Shown here: one piece after another, positions 36,546-45,266 of the stretch
Layout of the letters: every line of letters starts with the position of its first letter
Position numbering within the stretch: position 1 is the stretch's first letter
DNA from: Arthrobacter zhangbolii
GTDB taxonomy: Bacteria; Actinomycetota; Actinomycetes; Actinomycetales; Micrococcaceae
DNA length: 64,000 nt
Direction of reading: 5' to 3'
Assembly: GCF_022869865.1 (NCBI RefSeq)
Contig: NZ_CP094984.1
Coordinates: 1,860,001-1,924,000 of the forward strand
The notes under the pieces: generated by a model
Told to the model about the DNA's origin: nothing
The model's database searches: none
What the model saw: the letters and a program-made list of their open reading frames with translations, nothing else
Made by a program: the position numbers and the translations under genes

Positions 36546-37700
36546 TCACGCGGGGGAGGCCCCGGCACCGCCGGCCCTTCGCCGGCTGATCCTCCGGCGC
36601 CGCGACCGGATGGCGGCGTCCTCCGCCGAGAGCAGCGGTTCAAGCTCCGTCCGGTCACCGGTCACCGGCCGCCACCAGGACAGGGACGGATTCGAGTCCA
36701 GCAGGATGGTCCGCACCAGCAGGGTGAGCGGGATGGCCAGGACGGCACCCACCGGTCCGAGCACCACGGCCCAGAACAGGACCGAGATGAAGGTTACCGA
36801 CTCGCTGAGATTCACCGCGTTGCCCACATACCGGGGCTGCACAATTGACTGGATGACGGCGTTGACGCCGCCGAAAATGATCACCACGGCAACCACCGTC
36901 GGCCAGCCCCCGGTGAGGTAGCCGAAAAACAGCGGCGGAATAATGGCGATGAAGTACCCGATATTCGGTATAAAGCTGCAGATGAAGGACAGCAGCCCCC
37001 ACAGCAGTGCCCCGGGAATCTGCAGGATGAGCAGGACCAGCCAGTTGAAAAGCCCCTGGAGCAGCCCCAGGACAGTGGTGGCAACCATGTAGCGGCGCAC
37101 GCTGCAGGCATAGTCCTTCAGCGCCGTCACCAGGACGGGACGGTGGCCGCCCAGGTGCTCCAGCAGGGCGGGGATCCGGGAACCGTCCACGGCCATCAGG
37201 ATGAGCAGCGTAAGGATAATGACCAGGGCCCCGACCAGCCCGGTGACGTTGCCCAGCAGACCCCCGATGAATCCGAGCAGCCGTTCGGGGGTCAGGCTCT
37301 CACCGGCTGCCTGCACCTGCTCCGGCCCGAAGCCCGCAGCGGTCAGTGCGTCCGCCAGCGACGCCCCGGCCTCTTCCAGCTGCCCGGCGTACTGCGGCAG
37401 CAGAGCCGAAAACCGGCCCAAGGCCGCCACCAGCACCGCGGCGAAACCGGCGAGCAGGGCAAAAACGGTGACTATCCCCGTTCCGGTTGCCAGACCACGG
37501 GGAACGCCGTGGCCATGCAGCCACTGACTCAGCGGATGGACGCAGAGGGTAAGTACCAGAGCAAGAAAGGCCGGGGTGAATACATCCCTGACGGCGGCAA
37601 GGCCGAAGGCTGCTACGGTCCCTCCCGCCAGAGTGAGCAGGATAACGGCGCTCCGCGGAAGCGCGGACGCCCTGCCGGTACCTTCTGTCTCCGAAGCCAC
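36546..37700 (-). CDS. AI-2E family transporter
   Basis: 384 residues with about eight helices in the AI-2E (PerM/TqsA) pattern: four N-terminal helices, a central amphipathic region, and the conserved C-terminal part WGLLSFICSFIPNIGYFIAIIPP and IVQPRYVGNAVNLSESVTFISVLFW. Some members export autoinducer-2 or act as Na+/H+ antiporters; no role can be assigned here. GTG at 37700 has AGGAGG five bases upstream and is preferred over the upstream open frame. Confidence 0.88.
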   Translation of the reverse strand: MASETEGTGRASALPRSAVILLTLAGGTVAAFGLAAVRDVFTPAFLALVLTLCVHPLSQWLHGHGVPRGLATGTGIVTVFALLAGFAAVLVAALGRFSALLPQYAGQLEEAGASLADALTAAGFGPEQVQAAGESLTPERLLGFIGGLLGNVTGLVGALVIILTLLILMAVDGSRIPALLEHLGGHRPVLVTALKDYACSVRRYMVATTVLGLLQGLFNWLVLLILQIPGALLWGLLSFICSFIPNIGYFIAIIPPLFFGYLTGGWPTVVAVVIIFGGVNAVIQSIVQPRYVGNAVNLSESVTFISVLFWAVVLGPVGAVLAIPLTLLVRTILLDSNPSLSWWRPVTGDRTELEPLLSAEDAAIRSRRRRISRRRAGGAGASPA

Positions 37701-37771
37701 GGGGGCCTCCTTTTGCCTTGACGTAATCAAGGCAACCCGGATTCGGGGCACCGGCGCAACAGATAACAAAA

Positions 37772-37807
37772 AAGTCCCCCGGGAATCCAAAGATTCCCGG
37801 GGGACTT
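37772..37807 (-). terminator. tRNA-Leu terminator
   Basis: Perfect 16-base stem (37772-37787 with 37792-37807), loop of four, followed on the minus strand by a T-run. It lies six bases beyond the 3' end of tRNA-Leu. Confidence 0.92.
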
Positions 37808-37812
37808 CGCTG

Positions 37813-37895
37813 TGCGCGGAGGGGGACTTGAACCCCCACCCTCGTTAGAGGACTAGCACCTCAAGCTAGCGCGTCTGCCATTCCGCCACCCGCGC
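37813..37895 (-). tRNA. tRNA-Leu (GAG)
   Basis: 83-base class II tRNA. The acceptor stem is GCGCGGG/TCCGCGC with discriminator A, the anticodon stem-loop is CTAGC-TTGAGGT-GCTAG giving anticodon GAG (reads CUC/CUU), then a long variable arm (CCTCTAACGAGGG) and T-arm GGGGGTTCAAGTCCCCC. CCA is not encoded. Confidence 0.96.
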
Positions 37896-38099
37896 AGAGA
37901 GTGGTTTATCTGCCTTGTCTGCAGCGTTTCCGCTGTTTGAAAGCTTCAAAAGCAACGGAAAAAACTCTAACACGCTTTTGGCCGTAACAACGAATCGGCC
38001 CAAGCCGGAGGGCGGTTGTGCACTTTCCAAGGTCCAAATGTGACCGTCCGCACCTCCATTCTGGCTAAGCTTGCTGGACAGCTACGAAGGAGAACCCGC

Positions 38100-39434
38100 A
38101 TGCCCGATGATGTCCGTCCAGAGTCCGCGTCCGGACACCTCCGCGCCGAAGACGAGGTTGTTGGGATCTGCCGGAACCTGATCCGCTTCGACACCTCCAA
38201 CTTCGGCGACAATTCCGGCCCGGGGGAACGGGCAGCGGCCGAATACACCGCAGGGCTGATTGAGGAGGCCGGACTCACAGCTGATCTGTTTGAATCAGCC
38301 CCCGGCCGCGCTTCGGTGGTCACCCGGATGGAGGGCAGCGACCCGTCCCTGCCGGCACTGGTGGTGCACGGGCATTTGGACGTGGTTCCTGCCCAGAAGC
38401 AGGACTGGACTGTTGACCCTTTCAGCGGCGAGGAACGTGACGGCCTGATCTGGGGGCGCGGCGCCGTCGATATGAAGGACATGGACGCGATGATCCTGTC
38501 CGTTATGCGCTCCATGGCAGCCACCGGCACCAGGCCCCGCCGCGACATTGTCTTTGCCTTCTTCGCTGACGAAGAGGCGGGCGGGGACTACGGTGCCCGC
38601 TGGGCGGTGGAGCACCGCCCGGAACTGTTCGACGGCGCTACGGAGGCCATCTCGGAGGTGGGCGGGTTTTCGGCCACCATCGGCGGACGCCGCACCTATC
38701 TGCTGCAGACCGCCGAAAAAGGCATTTCCTGGCTCCGGCTGGTTGCCCACGGCCGCGCAGGTCACGGCTCCCAGATCAACACGGACAATGCCGTCACGCG
38801 GCTGGCCCGCGCCGTCGCCACCATCGGCAGCCACCCGTGGCCCATTGAACTGACCGACACCACGCGGGCCTTCCTCGACGGCGTGACGGAGCTGACCGGC
38901 GTCGAGTTCGATCCGGACAACCCGGACCGGATCCTGGCTGAACTGGGAACCGTGGCCCGGTTTGTGGGCGCTACCCTGCAGAACACCTCAAATCCCACCG
39001 TGCTGAAGGCCGGTTACAAGCACAATGTCATCCCGGGGACCGCCGAGGCCCTGATCGATGCCCGGACCCTCCCGGGCCAGGAAGAGGCAGTGCTTGCCAC
39101 CATCCGGGAACTCGCCGGCGAGGGAATAGACGTCAGCTATGAACACCGGGACGTTTCACTGGAGGTCCCGTTCAGCGGAAACCTGGTGGATTCGATGATC
39201 TCCGCCCTGCATGCAGAGGATCCGGGCGCACCGGTACTGCCGTACACCCTCTCCGGGGGCACGGACAACAAGTCGCTTAGCCGGCTGGGCATCACCGGCT
39301 ACGGCTTCGCACCGCTGCGCCTGCCGGAGGACCTGGACTTCACCGGCATGTTCCACGGCGTGGATGAACGCGTACCGGTGGACTCACTCAAATTCGGCAC
39401 GCGGGTACTCTCCCGCCTGCTGCAGGACTACTAG
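38100..39434 (+). CDS. M20 family metallopeptidase
   Basis: 444-residue di-zinc aminoacylase/dipeptidase-type enzyme. Metal and catalytic motifs in order: VVHGHLDVVP, WGRGAVDMKDMDA, FFADEEAGGDYGA, then the dimerisation lid and a late His in the TLSGGTDNKSLSRLGITGYGF region. It hydrolyses a peptide or N-acyl amino acid, substrate unknown. AAGGAG precedes the ATG; a possible -10 TAAGCT is further upstream. The 200 bases before it hold no gene besides the tRNA promoter region. Confidence 0.9.
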   Translation: MPDDVRPESASGHLRAEDEVVGICRNLIRFDTSNFGDNSGPGERAAAEYTAGLIEEAGLTADLFESAPGRASVVTRMEGSDPSLPALVVHGHLDVVPAQKQDWTVDPFSGEERDGLIWGRGAVDMKDMDAMILSVMRSMAATGTRPRRDIVFAFFADEEAGGDYGARWAVEHRPELFDGATEAISEVGGFSATIGGRRTYLLQTAEKGISWLRLVAHGRAGHGSQINTDNAVTRLARAVATIGSHPWPIELTDTTRAFLDGVTELTGVEFDPDNPDRILAELGTVARFVGATLQNTSNPTVLKAGYKHNVIPGTAEALIDARTLPGQEEAVLATIRELAGEGIDVSYEHRDVSLEVPFSGNLVDSMISALHAEDPGAPVLPYTLSGGTDNKSLSRLGITGYGFAPLRLPEDLDFTGMFHGVDERVPVDSLKFGTRVLSRLLQDY

Positions 39435-39474
39435 GCCCCCGGGCCAGACCGCCTTCTGCGAAAGGAGCGCCGCC

Positions 39475-40629
39475 GTGCCGGCCACCGAAATCCTCAGCCC
39501 CGAACTGCTGGAGCGGCTGCGCTCCCGCGCAGCCGGCTATGACGATACCAATTCCTTCTTCACGGAGGACCTGGAGGATCTGCGCGCAGCAGGTTACCTT
39601 GCCCTGTTCACGCCGCTCACCGAGGGCGGGTCGGGTATGGGGGTGCCCGACGTCGTGGCCTGCCAGCGGCTGCTGGCAGGCGCGGCACCCGCCACCGCCC
39701 TGGCGGTGAACATGCACCTGGTGTGGTGCGGGGTTGCCCACCTGCTGGCCCTGCGCGGAGATGATTCCCTGGCGTTCATTCTCCGGGAGGCTGCCGCGGG
39801 GGAGCTGTTCGCCTTCGGGGTCTCCGAACCCGGCAACCCGGCGGTGCTCTTTGACTCGCACACCTCCGCGCGTCCGCTGGGGGACGGCGGCTATGCCTTC
39901 ACCGGAACCAAGATCTTCACGAGCCTGTCCCCGGCATGGACGCGGCTGGGGATTTTCGGCAAGGACGCCACGGACCCCGGCGAGCCGCGGCTGGTCTTCG
40001 GATTCGCTGATCGGGGCACGGCAGGCATCAGCACGGCTGATGACTGGAACACCATGGGCATGCGTGCCAGCCAGTCCTGCACCACACGACTGGAGGGAGC
40101 CGAGGTTCCGGCGGGCCGGATGGTCCGGTCCACGCCCGTAGGCCCACACGGGGACGCTTTTGTATTCGGGATCTTCAGCATGTTCGAGACCCTGCTCTCT
40201 GCCGTGTACACCGGGATAGGCGACCGGGCCGTCCAGCTGGCAGCCGAGGCAGCGGCGGGGCGCGTCTCGCCCGACGGGGTTCCGGCGTCGGCCCATCCGG
40301 AGACCCGGTGGAAGATCGCCGATGCGGCACTGCGCATGGACGGGGTGCACCTGCAGCTCGCAGCCGTCGCCCGGGACCTGGAAGAGGGCGTCGATCACGG
40401 GACCTACTGGTTCCCGCTGCTCTCGGGCCTGAAATACCGGTCCACGGAGACCGCCCGCAGCGTCGTGGAAACCGCGGTGCGCGTGGCAGGGGGAAAGGCC
40501 TACTCCCGCGGGCAGGAACTGGAGCGGCTGTACCGCGATGTCCTCGCGGGCATGTTCCATCCCTCCAGCGAGGACTCGGTGCATGCCAGTGTGGCCAATG
40601 CTGTCCTGGGGCCGGTGGACAGCGGGTAA
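39475..40629 (+). CDS. acyl-CoA dehydrogenase-fold flavoprotein
   Basis: 384 residues with the ACAD fold: N-terminal helices (GYLALFTPLTEGGSGMG), middle beta domain (FGVSEPGNPAVLF, MGMRASQSCTTRLEGAEVP) and C-terminal helices. At the position where dehydrogenases carry the IYEGT catalytic Glu the sequence reads MFHPSSEDSVHASVANAVLG, so a different chemistry, as in ACAD-fold monooxygenases, is possible. AAAGGAG supports the GTG start. It lies 40 bases after the M20 gene, probably one operon. Confidence 0.85.
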   Translation: MPATEILSPELLERLRSRAAGYDDTNSFFTEDLEDLRAAGYLALFTPLTEGGSGMGVPDVVACQRLLAGAAPATALAVNMHLVWCGVAHLLALRGDDSLAFILREAAAGELFAFGVSEPGNPAVLFDSHTSARPLGDGGYAFTGTKIFTSLSPAWTRLGIFGKDATDPGEPRLVFGFADRGTAGISTADDWNTMGMRASQSCTTRLEGAEVPAGRMVRSTPVGPHGDAFVFGIFSMFETLLSAVYTGIGDRAVQLAAEAAAGRVSPDGVPASAHPETRWKIADAALRMDGVHLQLAAVARDLEEGVDHGTYWFPLLSGLKYRSTETARSVVETAVRVAGGKAYSRGQELERLYRDVLAGMFHPSSEDSVHASVANAVLGPVDSG

Positions 40630-40636
40630 TCCGGGC

Positions 40637-40870
40637 TCAGGCGGTGCGCTGTACCCGCAGGATCCGGCGGCGCAGCCAGAAACGGCGGCCACCGCCGCTG
40701 TAAATCCGGCTTCGGTGCAGCTCCCACTTCCCGTATTCGGCGTGCTCAACCAGCCGTCGGCGCGCTTCGTGAAGCGGCTCAGTGGGATCTACCGACACCA
40801 CTAGGTACTCATAGTCCCGGGCGTTTTCCGGCCGGCGGGAGACATCCGGTGCAAGAATTTGTTCGCGCAT
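40637..40870 (-). CDS. small conserved protein, DUF5703-like
   Basis: 77 residues, very basic at the C-terminus, with the core RDYEYLVVSVDPTEPLHEARRRLVEHAEYGKWELHRSRIY and GGRRFWLRRRILRV. It matches from memory the actinobacterial DUF5703 proteins. GGAGGG lies two bases before the ATG. Function unknown. Divergent from the next gene. Confidence 0.75.
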   Translation of the reverse strand: MREQILAPDVSRRPENARDYEYLVVSVDPTEPLHEARRRLVEHAEYGKWELHRSRIYSGGGRRFWLRRRILRVQRTA

Positions 40871-40898
40871 TTCCCTCCAATTTTGCCTACTTTACAGC

Positions 40899-40904
40899 TA
40901 ACGT
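40899..40904 (+). promoter_or_regulatory. -10 element TAACGT, leaderless-type
   Basis: Hexamer seven bases before the ATG at 40912; no Shine-Dalgarno. Confidence 0.5.
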
Positions 40905-40911
40905 CTAGTGC

Positions 40912-41277
40912 ATGAGCATAGATCCGCGCATCGCGCTCCAGTCCCTGATTACCGCCCTGGAGGAGCACCTTGCCGCCGCCGCAACCCGCCGCGGCGAGAA
41001 GGACCCGGTGGTGGAGAGCGCGTATCTGGCAATTGCGGATGCCTTCGAAGTCTACGAGGAAGTCCTCTACGACGCCTACGGGGAAGTCACCCCGCTGGAG
41101 ATCTATGAGGACGATGACGAGGACTATGAAACCGGTGACGAGCTGGATCCGGCCGAAGACGACAGCATCGACGTCATCGGCCCGGACCTTACCGGCGATG
41201 CCCCGTCAACCCGGCCCGAAAGCCGACGCACTCCGGACACCGGAGACAACGGCAGCAACCGCCCGGCGGGCTGGTAA
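40912..41277 (+). CDS. small acidic conserved hypothetical protein
   Basis: 121 residues. An N-terminal helical segment (1-65, ALQSLITALEEHLAAAATRRGEKDPVVESAYLAIADAFEVYEEVLYDAYGEVTPLEIY) is followed by a strongly acidic, disordered tail rich in Asp and Glu. Similar actinobacterial proteins are sometimes mislabelled primosomal. No known motif. It precedes uppP but has its own promoter signature. Confidence 0.75.
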   Translation: MSIDPRIALQSLITALEEHLAAAATRRGEKDPVVESAYLAIADAFEVYEEVLYDAYGEVTPLEIYEDDDEDYETGDELDPAEDDSIDVIGPDLTGDAPSTRPESRRTPDTGDNGSNRPAGW

Positions 41278-41338
41278 TCCCGGAAGAACCCGCTGCCGGC
41301 ACCGGGGACCCCGTCCGCGGGGCACGGAGTTCGTGTCA

Positions 41339-41344
41339 TAGAGT
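41339..41344 (+). promoter_or_regulatory. -10 element TAGAGT, leaderless-type
   Basis: Hexamer six bases before the GTG of uppP; no Shine-Dalgarno. Confidence 0.55.
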
Positions 41345-41350
41345 TCTAGT

Positions 41351-42175
41351 GTGAATTGGTTTGAAGCGATCTTCCTTGGCCTGATCCAGGGCCTGACAGA
41401 ATTCCTCCCCATCTCCTCCAGCGCCCACCTGCGCATTGTCGGTGAGTTGCTGCCCGGTGCACAGGATCCGGGTGCCGCCTTTACCGCCATCACCCAGCTG
41501 GGCACTGAAACGGCGGTGGCCGTGTACTTCTGGAAGGACATCGTCAGGATTATCAAATCCTGGTGGGGCTCCCTGGTGGGCCGGGTGCCGCGCAGCGATC
41601 CGGATGCCCGGATGGGCTGGCTGATCATTATCGGCACACTGCCCATTGTGGTCCTGGGGCTCCTCTTCCAGGACCAGATCGAAAACACCTTCCGCAGCCT
41701 GTGGATCGTGGCCACCATGCTGATTGTCTTCGGCATCATCCTGGCGGTGGCGGACACTGTTGGACGGCAGCAGCGCACCCTGGACAAGCTGACCTACAAG
41801 CACGGCATCCTGTACGGATTCGCCCAGGCCCTGGCACTGATCCCCGGCGTCTCGCGTTCCGGCGGCACCATTACTGCCGGCCTGCTGATGGGGTACACCC
41901 GTGAAGCGGCTGCCCGCTACGCCTTCCTGCTGGCCATACCCGCCGTCTTCGGCAGCGGACTCTTCCAGCTGGTGAAGTCAATCGACGAGCCCATGCCGTA
42001 CACGGCGCTGCAGACCGGCGCCGCCACCGTGGTTGCCTTCGTTGTGGGCTTTGTCATCATCGGCTGGTTCCTGCGCTACGTCTCAACCCGCAGTTACCGC
42101 CTGTTCGTCTGGTACCGCATCCTGCTGGGCGTGTGCATCTACCTGCTGCTGGGCTTCGGCGTCATTACGGCCTAG
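41351..42175 (+). CDS. uppP: undecaprenyl-diphosphate phosphatase
   Basis: 274-residue integral membrane phosphatase (BacA family) that recycles the cell-wall lipid carrier. Both signature regions are present: [15 protein letters not shown] near the N-terminus and [21 protein letters not shown] near 160-180. About eight helices. Its M. tuberculosis counterpart Rv2136c lies a few genes from mshC, as here. Confidence 0.95.
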   Translation: MNWFEAIFLGLIQGLTEFLPISSSAHLRIVGELLPGAQDPGAAFTAITQLGTETAVAVYFWKDIVRIIKSWWGSLVGRVPRSDPDARMGWLIIIGTLPIVVLGLLFQDQIENTFRSLWIVATMLIVFGIILAVADTVGRQQRTLDKLTYKHGILYGFAQALALIPGVSRSGGTITAGLLMGYTREAAARYAFLLAIPAVFGSGLFQLVKSIDEPMPYTALQTGAATVVAFVVGFVIIGWFLRYVSTRSYRLFVWYRILLGVCIYLLLGFGVITA

Positions 42176-42185
42176 CCGTGAGCAG

Positions 42186-42191
42186 TAGAGT
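42186..42191 (+). promoter_or_regulatory. -10 element TAGAGT, leaderless-type
   Basis: Same hexamer as before uppP, seven bases before the GTG of mshC; no Shine-Dalgarno. Confidence 0.55.
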
Positions 42192-42198
42192 TTGTTAG

Positions 42199-43479
42199 GT
42201 GATTGCCTGGAAATCCCCCTCCCTGCCCTCCCTGCCCGGAACCTCGGATGACATCCGTCTGTATGACACGGCTGCACAAAAACATGTGACCGTGCAGCCG
42301 GACGGTGCCGCCAGCATGTACGTCTGCGGAATCACCCCCTATGACGCCACCCATATGGGCCATGCCTCCACGTACGTTGCCTTCGACCTGCTCAACCGCC
42401 AGTGGCGGGACGCCGGGCACACCGTCACCTACGTGCAGAACGTCACCGACGTGGATGATCCGCTGCTGGAGCGCGCCAACGCCACGGGAGTGGACTGGCG
42501 GGAGCTCGCCGCGGAACAGACACAGCTCTTCCGTGACGACATGGAAGCCCTCAACGTCCTGGCACCGGACCACTACATCGGTGCGGTGGAGTCCGTTGAA
42601 TGGATCGTCCCGGCAGTTGAAGCCCTCATGGACCGCGGACTGGCGTACCGGGTGCCCGGCAGCGCCGGGGAACCCGACGGCGATCTGTACTTCGACGTCG
42701 ACGCCGCGTCAGCGCTGGCCCCGTCAGACCCGGATGCCTGGTGGCTTGGGCAGGTCTCCCACATGAGCCGGGAGGAGATGCTGCCGGTGTTCGCCGAACG
42801 CGGCGGCGACCCTGAACGGCCGGGCAAGCGCAACGCCCTGGATCCGCTGCTGTGGCGCCAGGCACGCACCGGCGAGCCGTCCTGGGACGGCGGCCGGCTC
42901 GGCCGCGGCCGTCCGGGCTGGCACATTGAGTGCTCCGTCATTGCCCAGCGGTTCCTTCCCCGGCCGTTTACCGTGCAGGCAGGCGGATCCGATCTGGTGT
43001 TCCCGCACCATGAGATGAGTGCCGGCCATGCCTACGCCTGTTCCGGTGCGCCGCTGGCCTCCCACTATGCCCACGCCGGCATGGTGGGCCTTGACGGCGA
43101 GAAAATGAGCAAGTCGCTGGGCAACCTGGTGCTCGTCTCGCGGCTGCGTGCCGACGGCGTGGAGCCCGCGGCCATCCGGTTGGTTCTCCTGGGACACCAT
43201 TACCGGAGCGACTGGTTCTGGACGGCTGACCAGCTGCGCGCGGCCGAACAGCGTCTCGCCGACTGGCGCAGGGCGCTTGAATATACTGCCGAAGACGCCG
43301 CCAGGACGCTGCTGCAGCAGATCCGCGCCGCACTGGCAGAGGACCTGGACGCACCTGCCGCGCTGCGGGCCGTGGATGCCTGGGCATCCGCAGCCGTATC
43401 CGCGGGCACACCGGGCACCCGGGGCGGCGGGGAACTGGTTTCCGCCGCAGTCAACGCGTTGCTGGGCATCCGCCTCTAG
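42199..43479 (+). CDS. mshC: mycothiol ligase MshC
   Basis: 426 residues. ATP-dependent ligase joining cysteine to glucosaminyl-inositol in mycothiol synthesis, a cysteinyl-tRNA synthetase paralogue lacking the anticodon-binding domain. Zinc Cys is C43 in [16 protein letters not shown], which also holds the HIGH-type motif; KMSKS is near 301 ([10 protein letters not shown]). HIECS (WHIECSVI) supplies further zinc ligands. The stop codon sits inside a 14-base tandem duplication. Confidence 0.96.
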   Translation: MIAWKSPSLPSLPGTSDDIRLYDTAAQKHVTVQPDGAASMYVCGITPYDATHMGHASTYVAFDLLNRQWRDAGHTVTYVQNVTDVDDPLLERANATGVDWRELAAEQTQLFRDDMEALNVLAPDHYIGAVESVEWIVPAVEALMDRGLAYRVPGSAGEPDGDLYFDVDAASALAPSDPDAWWLGQVSHMSREEMLPVFAERGGDPERPGKRNALDPLLWRQARTGEPSWDGGRLGRGRPGWHIECSVIAQRFLPRPFTVQAGGSDLVFPHHEMSAGHAYACSGAPLASHYAHAGMVGLDGEKMSKSLGNLVLVSRLRADGVEPAAIRLVLLGHHYRSDWFWTADQLRAAEQRLADWRRALEYTAEDAARTLLQQIRAALAEDLDAPAALRAVDAWASAAVSAGTPGTRGGGELVSAAVNALLGIRL

Positions 43480-43498
43480 GAACCCGCCTCTAGGAACC
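43471..43498. repeat. 14-base tandem duplication over the mshC stop
   Basis: Two perfect copies of CGCCTCTAGGAACC (43471-43484, 43485-43498), each including a TAG. The first TAG ends mshC. Confidence 0.85.
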
Positions 43499-43500
43499 CG

Positions 43501-43542
43501 CCCCCGGCTGCGCGCGTCCCGCGGGATGCTGCCGGCCGGGGG
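43501..43542. terminator. possible hairpin between convergent mshC and PAC2 genes
   Basis: CCCCCGG (43501-43507) pairs with CCGGGGG (43536-43542), with a second stem GCGTCCC/GGGATGC inside. No T-run. Confidence 0.35.
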
Positions 43543-43549
43543 AGTGCTG

Positions 43550-44434
43550 TCAGTCCCGGCGCCGGCGCTTGAGGTAACGCTCGAACTCGCGGGCAATCGA
43601 CTCGCCGCTGGCCTCGGGCAGCTCTGCGGTGTCCTTGGCTTCCTCCAGCTGGCGCACATACGCTGCCACTTCCGGATCCTCGGTAGCCAGCTCATCCACC
43701 CCGCGTTCCCAGGCTTCGGCCTCTTCGGTGAGCAGCTGGGTTTCCAACGGCACCTGCAGGAGTTCTTCGATGCGGTTGAGCAAGGCAAGCTGCGCCTTGG
43801 GCGACGGCGCCTGCCCTACATAGTGCGGCACCGCGGCCCACAGCGAAACCGAGGGAATGTCCGCCAGCCCCGCCATATGGGAGACCACGCCGACAATGCC
43901 GATGGGGCCTTCATAGGTCGATGGCTCCAGGGTCAGGGCATCCTGCAGGTCCGCTTCCTCGCACGTGGCGGTGACCGGAATGGGCCGGGAGTGCGGAACA
44001 TCGGCGAGCAGGGCCCCGGCCAGGACAATACAGTCCACATCGAGTTCCTTGGCCAGGGCAATAATCTCGGCGGTGTAGGCGCGCCACTTGTAGGACGGCT
44101 CCACCCCGGTGACGAAGATGACGTCCAGGTTGCTGTCCGGGACTTCCGCCCTTGAAATCCGCGTGGTGGGCCACTTGATCCGCTGGGCCCCGGAGGCGGT
44201 GCGCCTGATCGCGGGCCGGGTGAACTGAAAGTCGTAGTATTCGTCGGCGTCTATGCTGGCTATTTTTTCGCTGTCCCAGTGCCTGCTCAGGACCTTCAGG
44301 GCGTCGGAGGCGGCTTCGCCGGCGTCGTTCCATCCTTCGAAGGCAGCCAGCATCACCGTGACGCGCCCTGAGGGCGAATCGTCACCAAAATAGTCCTGGA
44401 GGCCAGCGGCGCCAAAGCCATCAGTATTGCTCAC
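43550..44434 (-). CDS. PAC2 family protein
   Basis: 294 residues of the PAC2 (proteasome assembly chaperone-like) domain: AAFEGWNDAGEAASDALKVL, YYDFQFTRPAIRR, and GALLADVPHSRPIPVTA. Bacterial members are of unknown function despite the archaeal/eukaryotic name. M. tuberculosis Rv2125 holds the same place. A role with the nearby proteasome is suggested only by name and neighbourhood. GTG start with leaderless-type promoter. Confidence 0.9.
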   Translation of the reverse strand: MSNTDGFGAAGLQDYFGDDSPSGRVTVMLAAFEGWNDAGEAASDALKVLSRHWDSEKIASIDADEYYDFQFTRPAIRRTASGAQRIKWPTTRISRAEVPDSNLDVIFVTGVEPSYKWRAYTAEIIALAKELDVDCIVLAGALLADVPHSRPIPVTATCEEADLQDALTLEPSTYEGPIGIVGVVSHMAGLADIPSVSLWAAVPHYVGQAPSPKAQLALLNRIEELLQVPLETQLLTEEAEAWERGVDELATEDPEVAAYVRQLEEAKDTAELPEASGESIAREFERYLKRRRRD

Positions 44435-44440
44435 ACGACC

Positions 44441-44446
44441 ACACTA
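44441..44446 (-). promoter_or_regulatory. -10 element TAGTGT, leaderless-type
   Basis: Minus-strand hexamer six bases before the GTG of the PAC2 gene; no Shine-Dalgarno. Confidence 0.5.
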
Positions 44447-44525
44447 TGCCCCGGACCACCTCGTGTCAGGACCGCGTAGCGGGGCTTCGCGGAGAGCAAA
44501 AGAAACACACTCTGCCGCCGCCCCT

Positions 44526-44531
44526 TAGACT
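44526..44531 (+). promoter_or_regulatory. -10 element TAGACT, leaderless-type
   Basis: Hexamer six bases before the ATG of the HAD gene. GAGGA in the spacer is too close to the start for a ribosome-binding site. Confidence 0.5.
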
Positions 44532-44537
44532 GAGGAC

Positions 44538-45266
44538 ATGCCCGAACACGCCTCAGCCAATTCCGTCCGCAGTTCCGCCGATCCGTCCCTGCAGGCTGTT
44601 TTCTGGGACATGGACGGCACCATCGTGGATACCGAACCGTACTGGATCGCCGCCGAGAAGGACCTTGCCCTGAGTTTCGGAGTGGAATGGACCGAGGCGC
44701 AGGCGGAGGCCATGGTGGGCCAGGCCCTGGAATTCGGAGCGGGCATGCTCCGTAAGGCAGGCGTGGACCTCCCCGTCCGTACGATTGTCGACCGCCTCAT
44801 CAACCGCGTGGCCGATCAGGTGCGGCAGGACGTGCCGTGGCGCCCCGGGGCCCGCGAGCTGCTGGCCGGGCTGAAGGAGGCAGGCATTCCGTGCGGCATG
44901 GTCACCATGTCCGAACCGGTCCTGGCGAAGGTGATTGTCGAGTCCCTGCCGGCCGGCAGCTTCGACCTGGTGGTCACCGGTGACATGGTCGACGCCGGCA
45001 AACCGCACCCGGAGGCGTACCTGCAGGCATTCGAGACGCTCGCCCGGACTGTTCCGGATCTGCGCCCCGACCGGGTAGTGGCCATCGAGGATTCGCTCCC
45101 CGGAACCGCCTCCGCCCGTGCCGCCGGCCTCGTGACCCTTGGCATCCCCAACTTCGTTCCGCTGCCACCCGGGACGGTGGAGCACGAATGGGATACGCTC
45201 GCCGGCCGGGGTGTCCGCGATCTGATCAGCCTGCTCCCCGCCACTGTCCCGGAGCCCGCCAGGTGA
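44538..45266 (+). CDS. HAD family phosphatase (beta-phosphoglucomutase-like)
   Basis: 242 residues. Nucleophile motif FWDMDGTIVDTEPYW with D24 and D26, four-helix cap with the family's substrate loop, motif II VTMSEP, Lys in GDMVDAGKPHPEAYL, and motif IV VAIEDSLPGTASARAAGL. Fits small-molecule phosphatases of subfamily I; substrate unknown. Its stop overlaps the next gene's GTG. Confidence 0.9.
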   Translation: MPEHASANSVRSSADPSLQAVFWDMDGTIVDTEPYWIAAEKDLALSFGVEWTEAQAEAMVGQALEFGAGMLRKAGVDLPVRTIVDRLINRVADQVRQDVPWRPGARELLAGLKEAGIPCGMVTMSEPVLAKVIVESLPAGSFDLVVTGDMVDAGKPHPEAYLQAFETLARTVPDLRPDRVVAIEDSLPGTASARAAGLVTLGIPNFVPLPPGTVEHEWDTLAGRGVRDLISLLPATVPEPAR

